Of a DNA stretch of 64,000 nt, positions 25,975-37,040 are shown piece after piece (position 1 is the stretch's first letter; every line of letters begins with the position of its first letter). This DNA is from Bauldia sp. (GTDB lineage: Bacteria; Pseudomonadota; Alphaproteobacteria; Rhizobiales; Kaistiaceae), in the NCBI GenBank assembly GCA_037200845.1, contig JBBCGQ010000001.1, forward strand, positions 124,001 to 188,000, given 5' to 3'. The position numbers and the translations under genes were made by a program. Below the pieces are notes generated by a model, which searched no databases, had not been told where the DNA came from, and worked only from the letters and a program-made list of their open reading frames with translations.

Positions 25975-27161
25975 GCGCAGCGCTCGCGCCGCCGCCCGCC
26001 TTCGTCCGCCAGCCGGCGACCTGGTACGGCTACCTGCTCATCGCAACGCAGATCTATCTGTTCAACGTGCAGGGCAACGTCATCCCGTTCCTGCAGGATG
26101 AATTCGCCCTCTCCTATCGTGTCGTCAGCCTGCATTCGAGCGCCGTGGCGCTGGGCGTAATCGTCACCGCATTGTTCGGCCGCCATGTCATCGCGCCGCT
26201 CGGCCGCCGGCGTTCACTGTGGCTGGGCGGCGGCGGCATCGCGGTCGGCGCGTTTCTGCTCTGCCTGTCGCCGGGCGCCTGGGCGAGCATCCCGAGCTGC
26301 CTGATCATCGGACTCTGCGGCGGGCTGATCCCGTCGGTCGTCCCCGCGATCCTGTCCGACCTGCACGGCGAGGCGCGCCGCCATGCCTTCGCCGAGCAGG
26401 CGATCCTCGCGTATTCCTTCGCCATCGTCGGGCCGCTGCTCACCGGCTTCTCCGTCGCGCAGGGCCTCGGCTGGCGGCCGGCGGTGATCCTCGGCGGAGC
26501 GATGGGCGTCACGCTCGTCGTCCTCTTCCGCAACATCGCCATCCCCGAAGCCCACGCCGACGCGACGGTGACGCACAAGCCGCTGCCGCCGGCGTTCTGG
26601 GCCTACTGCACCCTGCTCGGCTTCTCGTGCTCCTTCGAATTTTCCGTGCTGCTGTGGTCGCCGTCGTTTCTGGAACGCGTCGTCGCCTTGAGCCCCGCGC
26701 AAGCGGCGACCTACGCCGCCGGTTTCTTCGTCGGCGTGCTCGCCGGCCGCATCGCGCTCCGCGCCCTGCTCCATCGCTTCCAGCCGCAGGCGATCCTGCT
26801 CGCCGCCTTCGCCACCGGCCTCGTCGGCTTCCTGCTCTACTGGGGCATCGCGACGCCGTGGGCGGCGATCCCCGGCATCGTAATGCTGGGCCTCTGCGTC
26901 GCCCCGCAATATCCGCTGACCATGGCGCTGGCGCTCGGCGCCGCCGACGGCAACAACGATGCGGCGGCGCGGCGCCTGACATTGGCATTCGGCCTCGCCG
27001 TTCTGCTGGCGCCGGCGATCCTCGGCGCACTCGCCGACGTCGTGGGACTAAGGTTGGCGCACCTGACGCTGCCGGTGCTGATCGCTGCGGCGCTCACCGC
27101 GTTCCTGACCGGACAGACGCTCAGCCGCCGGCCGGCGTCAGCTTCGCGATCTGCGGCATGA
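25971..27161 (+). CDS. MFS transporter
   Basis: This 396-residue protein has about 12 hydrophobic helices with an LGRRRSLW cytoplasmic loop (about residues 77-84) between helices 2 and 3. It is a major facilitator superfamily member. The sequence does not show the specificity. It starts with GTG at 25971, overlapping the septation gene by 4 bp (GTGA), so it is translationally coupled to it. Its 3' end overlaps the convergent ccmG coding sequence by 41 bp, an unusually long tail-to-tail overlap. Confidence 0.85.
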   Translation: MSAALAPPPAFVRQPATWYGYLLIATQIYLFNVQGNVIPFLQDEFALSYRVVSLHSSAVALGVIVTALFGRHVIAPLGRRRSLWLGGGGIAVGAFLLCLSPGAWASIPSCLIIGLCGGLIPSVVPAILSDLHGEARRHAFAEQAILAYSFAIVGPLLTGFSVAQGLGWRPAVILGGAMGVTLVVLFRNIAIPEAHADATVTHKPLPPAFWAYCTLLGFSCSFEFSVLLWSPSFLERVVALSPAQAATYAAGFFVGVLAGRIALRALLHRFQPQAILLAAFATGLVGFLLYWGIATPWAAIPGIVMLGLCVAPQYPLTMALALGAADGNNDAAARRLTLAFGLAVLLAPAILGALADVVGLRLAHLTLPVLIAAALTAFLTGQTLSRRPASASRSAA

Positions 27162-27702
27162 GCACGCGTTCGACATTGTCCGCGTCGAGCGCGCCGATCA
27201 CCTTGGTGATGATCGTCCCGTCCGGCCCGACCAGAAACGTCTCCGGCACGCCATAGACGCCCCAGTCGATGGCCGCGCGCCCGCGCTGGTCGACGCCGAC
27301 CGCCGCATAGGGGCTGCCGAGTTCGGTGAGGAAGGCGAGCGCGTTGCCCGGCTGGTCCTTGTAGTCGATGCCGACGACGCGGATGCGCGTGTCTTTCGCC
27401 AATTGCGCCAGCACCGGATGCTCCTGCCGGCAGGGCACGCACCACGAGGCGAAGACGTTGACCACGGTGATCTTGCCGAGGAGATCGGCCCGCGCCAGGC
27501 CCGGCGCGCCGAGCTTGTCGAGCGGCGGCAGCGTGAACTCCGGCGCCGGCTTGCCGATCAGGGCCGAGGGGATCGCATCCGGCGCGTCGCCCGATTCCAG
27601 CCGCGACAGGAACACCAGCGCCAGCGCGATGAACAGGCCGAGCGGCAGCAGGTAGATCAGCCGCCAGGCGGCCTTGGTGCGTGGAGATTCGGTCTCGCTC
27701 AT
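27121..27702 (-). CDS. ccmG: Cytochrome c biogenesis thioredoxin CcmG/DsbE
   Basis: CcmG reduces apocytochrome c haem-binding cysteines in the periplasm. The 193-residue protein has one N-terminal anchor helix (about residues 14-33), then a thioredoxin fold with the WCVPC active site (Cys88/Cys91) and the cis-Pro loop GVPETFLVGPDG. Start is the ATG at 27702. It is the last gene of the ccmA-B-C-D-G order, separated from ccmD by a palindromic repeat. Confidence 0.95.
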   Translation of the reverse strand: MSETESPRTKAAWRLIYLLPLGLFIALALVFLSRLESGDAPDAIPSALIGKPAPEFTLPPLDKLGAPGLARADLLGKITVVNVFASWCVPCRQEHPVLAQLAKDTRIRVVGIDYKDQPGNALAFLTELGSPYAAVGVDQRGRAAIDWGVYGVPETFLVGPDGTIITKVIGALDADNVERVLMPQIAKLTPAGG

Positions 27703-27721
27703 CGGCGTTGACTGCCCGAAG

Positions 27722-27821
27722 AGACCCCCTCCCGGCCTCCCCCTTTCAGGGGGAGGAGGAAAAAGGCGCAGCCGGTGCAACAGCGCCCCTCCCCCTGAAA
27801 GGAGGAGGCTGGGAGGGGGTC
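27722..27821. repeat. Intergenic inverted repeat (ACCCCCTCCCGGCCTCCCC family)
   Basis: The outer arms ACCCCCTCCCGGCC and GGCTGGGAGGGGGT are inverted, and each side also holds a CCCCCTTTCAGGGGG or CCCCCTGAAAGG palindrome. It lies between ccmD and ccmG, inside the cytochrome c maturation operon. It differs from Rep-A and Rep-B. Confidence 0.7.
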
Positions 27822-27843
27822 AAGCCTCACGGCATGGCACCAG

Positions 27844-27996
27844 TCATGACGCCGACCGCCGCTTGATGCCACGCGCATCGAGATCGGCCAGCCGCTTCCT
27901 CTGCGCTCGACCATCGACCACCACCCACAGGATCAGGGCCGCCAGCACCAGCGCCGTCGAAAAATATGCAGCGGCGATAAATCCGGCGTGGGTCAC
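27844..27996 (-). CDS. ccmD: Heme exporter protein CcmD
   Basis: CcmD is a very small single-helix protein that helps release holo-CcmE from CcmABC. The 50-residue frame begins with GTG at 27996 (VTHAGFIAAAYFSTALVL), has one hydrophobic helix (about residues 6-27) and a basic cytoplasmic tail (RAQRKRLADLDARGIKRR), as in the family. It overlaps ccmC by 4 bp. Confidence 0.9.
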   Translation of the reverse strand: MTHAGFIAAAYFSTALVLAALILWVVVDGRAQRKRLADLDARGIKRRSAS

Positions 27997-28724
27997 GCCG
28001 CACTCCCCGCCGCGGTCAGTTCCAGCGTGCGCACGCGGCGGCGAAGAATCTCGTTCCGCATGGCGGCGAACAGCAGCACGACAAACAGCAGCGTCATGCC
28101 GCCGAGCATCACGAACAGCGCCCGCAGCATGCCGCCATCGATGGTCGGCCCGCCGGCGCGGAAGATGCTTTCGCCCTGGTGCAGCGTATTCCACCAGTCG
28201 ACGGAAAATTTGATGATCGGGAGATTCACCGTGCCGACCAGAATCAAGATGGCCGCGACGCGCGATGCGCGGCCGGGATCCTCCACCGCCTGCCACAGCG
28301 CGATCAGGCCGAGATACATGAGCAGCAGCACCAGCTCCGATGTCAGCCGCGCATCCCACACCCAGTAGGTGCCCCACATCGGCTTGCCCCACAGCGAGCC
28401 GGTGAGCAGCGCGAGAAACGTGAACGCCGCCCCGATCGGCGCCGCGCTTTTCGCCGCCACGTCGGCGAGCGGATGGCGCCACACCAGCGTGCCGAGCGCG
28501 GCCAGCGCCATCAGGCCATAGCCGAACATCGACAGCCACGCCGAGGGAACGTGGATGTACATGATGCGCACGGCGTCGCCCTGCTGGTAGTCGGGCGGCG
28601 AGGCGAAGAAGGAGAGGTAGAGCCCCGCGGCGAGAAGGATCGCGGTCGCGGCGATCAGCCACGGCTGCACCTTGCCCGCGAAGGCAAGGAAACGCGTCGG
28701 GTTGGCGAGGTCGACGATGGCCAT
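27993..28724 (-). CDS. ccmC: Heme ABC transporter permease CcmC
   Basis: CcmC binds haem at its periplasmic WWD motif and loads it on CcmE. The 243-residue protein has six hydrophobic helices. The tryptophan-rich motif is GKPMWGTYWVWDARLTSEL (about residue 110-130), and the haem-ligand histidines are likely in YIHVPSAWLS and in NTLHQGESIFR. It is separated from ccmB by a plus-strand small secreted gene. Confidence 0.96.
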   Translation of the reverse strand: MAIVDLANPTRFLAFAGKVQPWLIAATAILLAAGLYLSFFASPPDYQQGDAVRIMYIHVPSAWLSMFGYGLMALAALGTLVWRHPLADVAAKSAAPIGAAFTFLALLTGSLWGKPMWGTYWVWDARLTSELVLLLMYLGLIALWQAVEDPGRASRVAAILILVGTVNLPIIKFSVDWWNTLHQGESIFRAGGPTIDGGMLRALFVMLGGMTLLFVVLLFAAMRNEILRRRVRTLELTAAGSAA

Positions 28725-28808
28725 GGGGAGGTTGTAGGGGGGCGACCGCCCGGCGGCAACGTGGTAGACCCGCGCGGGCGAAGGGGCTCGATTGTTCAGG
28801 GAATACGC

Positions 28809-29159
28809 ATGAAGAAGATCGTCACCGCCGTCGCGTTTCTCGCGACGCTTTCCGTCCCCGCCCTCGCCGCCACCGACGACGAACTGAAGCAGGCGATCGT
28901 CGGAAGCTGGGGCGATGAAGCGACGTGCAGTCAGGGCCGCCTGACCTTCAGCGCCGACGGCACTTTCACGTCGGGTAGCGCCGCCGATCCGGCGGACATC
29001 CAGAAGGGCACCTACACTATCGCCAACGGCAAGCTGAACGGCAGTGCCGGCGATGCCGCAATGCCCGAGATGATCGTCACCATCGAAGGCGGCAAGATCT
29101 ACCTGTCGGCCGACGGCAGCCTGAAGGATCCGCTCTATCCCTGCGCTCCCGCGCAGTAG
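28809..29159 (+). CDS. Small secreted protein, possible lipocalin-like
   Basis: The protein has 116 residues from the ATG at 28809. A signal peptide (MKKIVTAVAFLATLSVPALA) is followed by IVGSWGDEATCSQGRLTFSADGTF and later KGTYTIANGKL and GKIYLSADGSL. This run of short strands with a G-x-W near the start is reminiscent of small lipocalin-like domains, but the match is weak. Two cysteines (Cys43-region and the CAPAQ end) could form a disulfide. It is transcribed opposite to ccmC and ccmB and sits between them, interrupting the ccm operon. Confidence 0.7.
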   Translation: MKKIVTAVAFLATLSVPALAATDDELKQAIVGSWGDEATCSQGRLTFSADGTFTSGSAADPADIQKGTYTIANGKLNGSAGDAAMPEMIVTIEGGKIYLSADGSLKDPLYPCAPAQ

Positions 29160-29162
29160 CGC

Positions 29163-29831
29163 CTAGTCCGCACTGGCGCGCAACGCCGCGGCGGCGGCGA
29201 GCGGCGCGATCACGGCACTCGCCATCGTCAGCGCGCAGAGGATCAGGAACGGCGGCAGGAACGGCGTCGGCCCGACGATCAGCGCCGACGCCGCGCTGAC
29301 GCCGAAGATCAGCACCGGGATCGTGAACGGCAGCACCAGCACCGCCACGATCAGCCCGCCGCGCCCGAGCGCCGCGATCAGCGCCGCGCCGATCGAGCCG
29401 ATCAGCGTCAGCGCCGGCGTGCCCGCCAGCAGCGTGCCGGCGACCGCGAGCAGCGCGCCCGGCTCGATGCCCAGCAGCAGCCCCAGCACCGGCGCGATGA
29501 TCACCAGCGGCAGGCCGGTCGCCAGCCACGCGCCGGCGCATTTCGCCAGCACCGTCAGCTCCAGCGGCACGTCGCTGAGCATCAGAAGATCGAGCGAGCC
29601 ATCCTCACGGTCGTCGCGGAACAGCCGGTCGAGCCCGAGCAGCGTCGCCAGCAGCGCGCCGATCCACAGCATCGCCGGCCCGATCCGCGCCAGCAGCTTG
29701 AGGTCGGGCCCGACGCCAAACGGCACCACCACGATCACCGCGAGGAAGAAGACGAGACCGACCAGCGCGCCACCGCCGCGCAGCGACAACCGCGCAGTCT
29801 GGGCGGCGATTGCCGTAAGCGCCGCGATCAT
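29163..29831 (-). CDS. ccmB: Heme ABC transporter permease CcmB
   Basis: CcmB is a membrane subunit of the CcmAB(C) complex that remodels or releases haem-loaded CcmE. The 222-residue protein has six hydrophobic helices and the family's cytoplasmic FRDDREDGSLDLLMLSDVPLE segment (about residues 71-91). It overlaps ccmA by 4 bp (29828-29831). Its 3' end abuts the stop of the convergent small secreted-protein gene within 3 bp. Confidence 0.95.
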   Translation of the reverse strand: MIAALTAIAAQTARLSLRGGGALVGLVFFLAVIVVVPFGVGPDLKLLARIGPAMLWIGALLATLLGLDRLFRDDREDGSLDLLMLSDVPLELTVLAKCAGAWLATGLPLVIIAPVLGLLLGIEPGALLAVAGTLLAGTPALTLIGSIGAALIAALGRGGLIVAVLVLPFTIPVLIFGVSAASALIVGPTPFLPPFLILCALTMASAVIAPLAAAAALRASAD

Positions 29832-30409
29832 GCGGCCCCCAGCGACAACGTCGCGGCAGGAATGGGCAGCGGCCGGTGCGTCGCGACGATCGCCATGCCG
29901 CCGCCCGCGAGATGTTCGCCGATGACCGCGCCGAGCGTCGCCTCGGCAGCGGCGTCGAGCGCCGTTGCCGGTTCGTCGAGCAGCCACAGCGGCCGCCGCG
30001 CCACCAGCAGCCGCGCCAGCGCCACGCGCCGCTTCTGCCCCGCCGACAGCACGCCGACGTGCAGATCGGCGAGAGACTCGAGCCCGAGCCGCGCCAGCGC
30101 GGGCGCGACGGCGCCGCCCTTCCACAGCACGCGCCAGAACTCGAGATTCTGTCGCACCGTCAGCGCCGTCTTCAAACCGTCGAGGTGGCCGAGATAGTGG
30201 ATCGCGCTATCTTCCGGTTGCGGCTCGAGGGCGACCTTCCCGCCTGCCGGCGTGAGCAGCCCGGCGACCAGCCGGAGCAGGGTCGATTTGCCGGCGCCGT
30301 TCGGCCCGGTCACCGCCAGCGCCTGGCCTTCGCCGAGCGCGAACGACACGCCGGAAAACACGGTCCGCCCGCCGCGGACTGACGCGAGATCGGTGGCGGT
30401 CACCCGCAT
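29828..30409 (-). CDS. ccmA: Heme ABC transporter ATP-binding protein CcmA
   Basis: CcmA powers release of holo-CcmE in cytochrome c maturation. The 193-residue protein has the Walker A GPNGAGKST (about residues 34-42), the Q-loop region near YLGHLDGLK, the signature LSAGQKRR, Walker B LWLLDEPATALD and the switch-His in VATHR. Length is close to the family norm. I choose the ATG at 30409 (MRVTATDLASVRGG). It is divergent from acnA with a 210-bp shared upstream region. Confidence 0.95.
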   Translation of the reverse strand: MRVTATDLASVRGGRTVFSGVSFALGEGQALAVTGPNGAGKSTLLRLVAGLLTPAGGKVALEPQPEDSAIHYLGHLDGLKTALTVRQNLEFWRVLWKGGAVAPALARLGLESLADLHVGVLSAGQKRRVALARLLVARRPLWLLDEPATALDAAAEATLGAVIGEHLAGGGMAIVATHRPLPIPAATLSLGAA

Positions 30410-30619
30410 GTCGGGAGGGCGCGGTTCTTGCTTGGAACCGTCCGAAGGAACGGTTGCAAGCGCATGGGGAGCGCGGCTTTTGTTCGTCTGGAATTGCACA
30501 TTGGAATGGGACTATAAGGCCCGCGCACCGCTTCCGTCGCCTGGCAAGGCTGAGCCCCGACCATATCCCCTGTCGTTCCCTTGCCCGCGCCCGTCAAACT
30601 GCCGAGGAGCAGAGAGCCC

Positions 30620-33343
<2,724 letters not shown>

Positions 33344-33474
33344 CGCGCCGGCTTTGCGTATAGTGCCCGGTAGGGAAGCGGTGAATTTCACCCTAACGTG
33401 ACTCGTACTTGAGCCGGCCGGGTCATAGTTAGACGCTCGGCGCCGGAACAGGCGCCGGGAAGTGGGGAAGCAGC

Positions 33475-34215
33475 GTGTCATTCATCCGCATGGCTATTGT
33501 CGCCGCGTTCGGCGCGCTTGCCGCTGGCAGCGCGCTGCCCGCGCATGCCGCGGACACGAAATCCGTCATCGAGCTGTTCACCAGCCAGGGCTGCTCGTCG
33601 TGCCCCGCCGCCGACAAGCTGCTCGCGACCTACGCCGATCGCGAGGACGTGCTCGCCCTTTCCTACAACGTCGACTACTGGGACTACCTCGGCTGGAAGG
33701 ACACGCTCGCCAGCCACGATTTCTCGCAGCGCCAGCGCGACTACTCTTCGGCGCGCGGCGACGGCGACGTCTACACGCCGCAGGCCGTGATCGACGGACG
33801 CACGCACGTCCCCGGCAGCTTGAAGAACGACATCGAGAATGCGATCGCGACCAACTCCGGCGCGCTGTCGGTGCCGATCGATCTCTCGACCACCGCCGAC
33901 GCGGTGACCGTGCACATCGGCGCGGCGCCGAGCGACATGCCGCACGCCACGCTGTGGCTGGTGATGTACGACCGCGCCGTCACGGTGCCGATCGGCCGCG
34001 GCGAAAATTCCGGCAAGACGATCACCTACTCGAACGTCGTGCGGAAGATGCGGCCGATCGCGATGTGGACCGGCGCCTCCATGTCGGTCGACCTCGCCAA
34101 GAGCGAGATCGAGCACGCCAAGGCCGACCGCTGCGCCGTGTTGCTGCAGACCGAATTGAAGGACGGACTTCCCGGCCCGATCCTCGGCGCGGCGACCATT
34201 CGCGCAGGCCTTTAA
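33475..34215 (+). CDS. DUF1223 secreted thioredoxin-fold protein
   Basis: The 246-residue protein has a signal peptide (about 1-26, cleavage at AHA-AD) and the DUF1223 core: VIELFTSQGCSSCPAADKLL with a CxxC pair (CSSC), followed by ALSYNVDYWDYLGWKDTLAS and YTPQAVIDG. It resembles thioredoxin-like periplasmic proteins, but the function is not defined. The GTG at 33475 has GGGGA just upstream; the ATG at 33490 is an alternative. Its place next to acnA is conserved in Hyphomicrobiales. Confidence 0.88.
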   Translation: MSFIRMAIVAAFGALAAGSALPAHAADTKSVIELFTSQGCSSCPAADKLLATYADREDVLALSYNVDYWDYLGWKDTLASHDFSQRQRDYSSARGDGDVYTPQAVIDGRTHVPGSLKNDIENAIATNSGALSVPIDLSTTADAVTVHIGAAPSDMPHATLWLVMYDRAVTVPIGRGENSGKTITYSNVVRKMRPIAMWTGASMSVDLAKSEIEHAKADRCAVLLQTELKDGLPGPILGAATIRAGL

Positions 34216-34286
34216 GCAGCCAATAACCCTTTTGAGTCGGAATGGCTTAGCGGCAACTCCTGATTCGCCGCGAGAGGCGATTCCGT

Positions 34287-34487
34287 ATGGCTGAAATTGT
34301 AAAGTTCCGATCGCGTGCCGAGCTTGTCGAGGAGGAGCTGGATTTGGACATCGACCTGGTCACCGCCGTCGATGCCGCGATTCGCGACCTCCGCGAGATC
34401 GTTGCGAAGTGGGGCGACGCCGCGATGCTGCAGCAGGCGCAGGACTGCCAGCGCATGCTCGAGCGCGCCCTCGCCGCCGCATTCTGA
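34287..34487 (+). CDS. Small acidic alpha-helical protein, unknown
   Basis: The 66-residue frame from ATG 34287 reads MAEIVKFRSRAELVEEELDL, then an almost all-helical acidic sequence (AIRDLREIVAKWGDAAMLQQAQDCQRMLERALAAAF). Similar tiny helical proteins are found throughout this order, but the family has no known role. The isolated position and acidic composition could suit a regulator or a chaperone-like partner; nothing proves this. Confidence 0.65.
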   Translation: MAEIVKFRSRAELVEEELDLDIDLVTAVDAAIRDLREIVAKWGDAAMLQQAQDCQRMLERALAAAF

Positions 34488-34518
34488 TTTTCAGGTAGAT
34501 TCCTAAGCCCCATACGTA

Positions 34519-34546
34519 AATTGGCCGGCGCGAGCGCCGGCCAATT
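34519..34546. repeat. Perfect palindrome, possible bidirectional terminator
   Basis: AATTGGCCGGCG-CGAG-CGCCGGCCAATT is a perfect 12-bp inverted repeat just after the small gene 34287-34487. It has no long T run, but A/T-rich ends on both sides could give weak termination in both directions. The rest of the 328-bp gap (34488-34815) shows no gene; it includes a CCCCGGGGGGCTGGGGGG tract at about 34603-34620. Confidence 0.6.
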
Positions 34547-34815
34547 GCCACCTCATGGGAATTACCCCGTTACGCAGGACAAATCGGTTCGGTCCAACAG
34601 AGCCCCGGGGGGCTGGGGGGCTGAGAAACTACCGTGACCCCGCCGGACCGAACCTGAGGCAACGATGAAAGGGTCGCCGCGCACGGTGGCCTCGCAAGGG
34701 CCGAAAAAGGGCGAAATCGTGAATTCTCTTCCGCGTCCCCGATGAGAAAATATGCGCCTTGCCAGCCGTCCTGAACGGGACAATCATGACGGTCGGGTGA
34801 ACGGTGGAGGTGCTT

Positions 34816-35193
34816 GTGGCAACAGGCGAGACTACTGAAAAAGAGCCCTTGGGCGGTCGCGCGAACCTTATCCCGCTGGCCGCCTACAAGCAGGACGAGC
34901 CGGTCGCCTTCAACCGGCAAGAGATCACCAAAATCCTCGAAGTCTACGGACGCCACGTCGCCGACGGCGAATGGCGCGACTACGCCATCGACCACCTGCG
35001 CGAGCGCGCCGTCTTCTCGATCTTCCGCCGCACCTCCGAGGTGCCGCTCTACCGCATCGTCAAGCAGCCGAAGCTGGCGCGGAAGCAGGGGGCGTATTCG
35101 CTGGTCGCCGCCACCGGCGCGATCCTGAAACGCGGACACGATCTGGCGAACGTGCTCAGGTTTATCGACAAGCCGAAGCTGGTTGTGGCTTAG
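34816..35193 (+). CDS. DUF2794-family protein
   Basis: The 125-residue protein carries the DUF2794 core: VAFNRQEITKILEVYGRHVADGEWRDYAIDHL (written here in two parts: VAFNRQEITKILEVYGR and HVADGEWRDYAIDHL), AVFSIFRRTSEVPLYRIVK and KLARKQGAYSLVAATG. The family is conserved in alphaproteobacteria without an assigned function. The GTG at 34816 is preferred because GGAGG lies five bases upstream; the GTG at 34804 would place that site inside the gene. Confidence 0.85.
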   Translation: MATGETTEKEPLGGRANLIPLAAYKQDEPVAFNRQEITKILEVYGRHVADGEWRDYAIDHLRERAVFSIFRRTSEVPLYRIVKQPKLARKQGAYSLVAATGAILKRGHDLANVLRFIDKPKLVVA

Positions 35194-35233
35194 GTCGATT
35201 CGCGGAGGCGGCTCTGCGCGGCCTCGCGGACGA

Positions 35234-35393
35234 TAGACGCCCCTCCCCAAAACCGCTGCGCGGTTTTGGCCCTCCCGCAAGGGGAGGGCTCAAGCGGAGC
35301 TTGGTGAAACGCTCTATTTCAGCGGGCCGAACCCTCCCCTTGCGGGAGGGTCAAAACGCCGAAGGCGTTTTGGGGAGGGGTGTCTCTCCTCCT
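35234..35393 (+). repeat. Rep-A palindromic repeat, copy 6
   Basis: Complete copy in the orientation of copies 1-3, with the CCGCTGCGCGG hairpin, both CCCTCCC/GGGAGGG hairpins and the GCCGAAGGC hairpin. It fills the convergent gap between the DUF2794 gene and the GNAT gene. Confidence 0.85.
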
Positions 35394-35429
35394 CGCTGAT
35401 CGCCGCTAAAAGCGGCCGCGCCAGCGCGC

Positions 35430-35960
35430 CTAAGGCCGCTCCGGCTGCGCCTTGTCCCCCACACCCAGCGCCCGCTGCATCAGCACCGCGTCGAGCCACC
35501 GCCCGAACTTGTGCCCGACCGAAACCAGCGTCCCGGTCATCTCGAACCCGGCCGCGCGATGCACGCGGATCGACGCCATGTTCTGCGAATCGCCGATGAC
35601 CGCGACCATCTGGCGGAAGCCAAGCTTGGTGCTTTCCTCGATCAGCACGCGGAGCAGCAGGCCGCCGATGCCCTGCCCGCGCACGTCGGGCGCGAGATAG
35701 ATCGAATCCTCGACCGTGTGCCGGTACGCCGGCCGCGCTCGATATGGCCCGGCGTAGGCATAGCCGACCAGGCGGTCCTCGCGTTCCGCGACGATGTAGG
35801 GATACCCCTCGTCGAGCAGGGCGCGCATGCGCGCGGTCATTTCCGCCTCGTCGGGCGGCGCGAGCTCGAACGTCGCCGTGCCGTAGAGCACCTGCTCGGC
35901 ATAGATCGCGGTGATCGCCGGAATGTCGGCGTGAGTGGCAGGCCGGTGCGTCGCGCTCAT
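35430..35960 (-). CDS. GNAT acetyltransferase (phosphinothricin/methionine sulfone acetyltransferase-like)
   Basis: The 176-residue protein fits the PAT/MddA branch of GNAT enzymes, which acetylate small amino acid analogues. It has ITAIYAEQVLYGTATFELAPP near the N-terminus, YAGPYRARPAYRHTVEDSIYL, the acetyl-CoA binding loop RGQGIGGLLL (about residues 94-104) and the IGDSQNMASIRVHRAAGFE segment. The exact substrate is unknown. A terminator hairpin separates it from the Bax-inhibitor-like gene upstream. Confidence 0.88.
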   Translation of the reverse strand: MSATHRPATHADIPAITAIYAEQVLYGTATFELAPPDEAEMTARMRALLDEGYPYIVAEREDRLVGYAYAGPYRARPAYRHTVEDSIYLAPDVRGQGIGGLLLRVLIEESTKLGFRQMVAVIGDSQNMASIRVHRAAGFEMTGTLVSVGHKFGRWLDAVLMQRALGVGDKAQPERP

Positions 35961-35970
35961 GGCATAGCCC

Positions 35971-36006
35971 GGAAAAGACGAAGGGCGCGGAGTGACCCGC
36001 GCCCTT
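35971..36006 (-). terminator. Rho-independent terminator after the Bax-inhibitor-like gene
   Basis: AAGGGCGCGG and CCGCGCCCTT form a 10-bp stem around a 6-base loop. On the minus strand a T-rich TTCGTCTTTTCC follows. It lies about 28 bp after the stop of the gene at 36034-36804. Confidence 0.8.
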
Positions 36007-36033
36007 CTCTTAGCTTGACCCTGAAGGCTTGCG

Positions 36034-36804
36034 CTAGTTGCGGCTGTTGCCGAACAGGCGGAGCAGCATCAGGAACAGGTTGACGAAGTCGAGGTAGAGC
36101 GACAGCGCGCCCATGACGGCCTTGCGGCCGATCATCGTGCCGTCGTCGGCGGCCGAGTACATCTCCTTGATCTTCTGCGTGTCGTAGGCGGTGAGGCCCG
36201 TGAACACGATGACGCCGATCACCGAGATCGCGAACGACAGGGGACCCGACGGGAAGAACATGTTCACCACCGAGGCGAGGATGATCCCGATGAGGCCCAT
36301 GAACAGGAACGAGCCCATGCCGGTGAGGTCGCGCTTCGTGGTGTAGCCCCACAGGCTCGTGACGCCGAAGGTGCCAGCGGTGATGAAGAACACGCGCGCG
36401 ATCGACTGGCCCGAGTAGGTCAGGAAGATCGACGACAGGAACAGCCCGAGCACCGCCGAGTAGACCAGGAACAGCGTCAGCGCCGTGCTTACCTGCAGGC
36501 GGTTGATGCGGAAGCTGATGAACCACACGAGGCCGAGGGTGCCGAAGAACAGCACGATCAGCGCCAGCGGGTTGAACAGCGCCTCGCCGAACGACGTCAG
36601 CCCCGCGATGCCCTCGGAAGTGAGGTGGATGTCGGCGCCGCCGGCCGCCTGGTAGGCAAACCACGCCACCAGTCCGGTGATGACCAGAGCGCCGGTCATG
36701 TAGTTGTAGACGCGGATCATATGGGCCCGAAGGCCGGCATCGATCGCTTCGGCGCCGCGTGCGACGGAAGCGCCGTAGCGCGGCTGGTTATCAATATTGG
36801 CCAT
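36034..36804 (-). CDS. Bax inhibitor-1/YccA-family membrane protein
   Basis: The 256-residue protein has seven hydrophobic helices (for example NYMTGALVITGLVAWFAY, GLMGFIGIILASVVNMFF-like) and family features such as TYSGQSIARVFFITAGTFGVTSLWGYTTKRDLTGMG (two parts: TYSGQSIARVFFITAG and TSLWGYTTKRDLTGMG) and GLTAYDTQKIKEMY. Bacterial members may act as membrane ion channels or modulate FtsH proteolysis. It is transcribed alone and ends at a strong hairpin. Confidence 0.92.
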   Translation of the reverse strand: MANIDNQPRYGASVARGAEAIDAGLRAHMIRVYNYMTGALVITGLVAWFAYQAAGGADIHLTSEGIAGLTSFGEALFNPLALIVLFFGTLGLVWFISFRINRLQVSTALTLFLVYSAVLGLFLSSIFLTYSGQSIARVFFITAGTFGVTSLWGYTTKRDLTGMGSFLFMGLIGIILASVVNMFFPSGPLSFAISVIGVIVFTGLTAYDTQKIKEMYSAADDGTMIGRKAVMGALSLYLDFVNLFLMLLRLFGNSRN

Positions 36805-37040
36805 GGAAAGTGATCCCTCTCCGTCCTGCTGCGAACGCCCTCGTCCGCAGCGTTTCGCGGACTTGGCGAGAATATGGAGTGTGCCGCACCGCCAAACAAG
36901 TGGGCCGCGGCGGCCCTGTCCCCGCCAAGCCCCCGGCCAAGTCCTTGTGGGGTGAGGCAGAAAGACTTGGGCCCTCCCCCTTTACATGAGGCGCAACTCA
37001 CCCGAGATTCTGTTTACGGGCCGCTAACCGGAGAATCACT

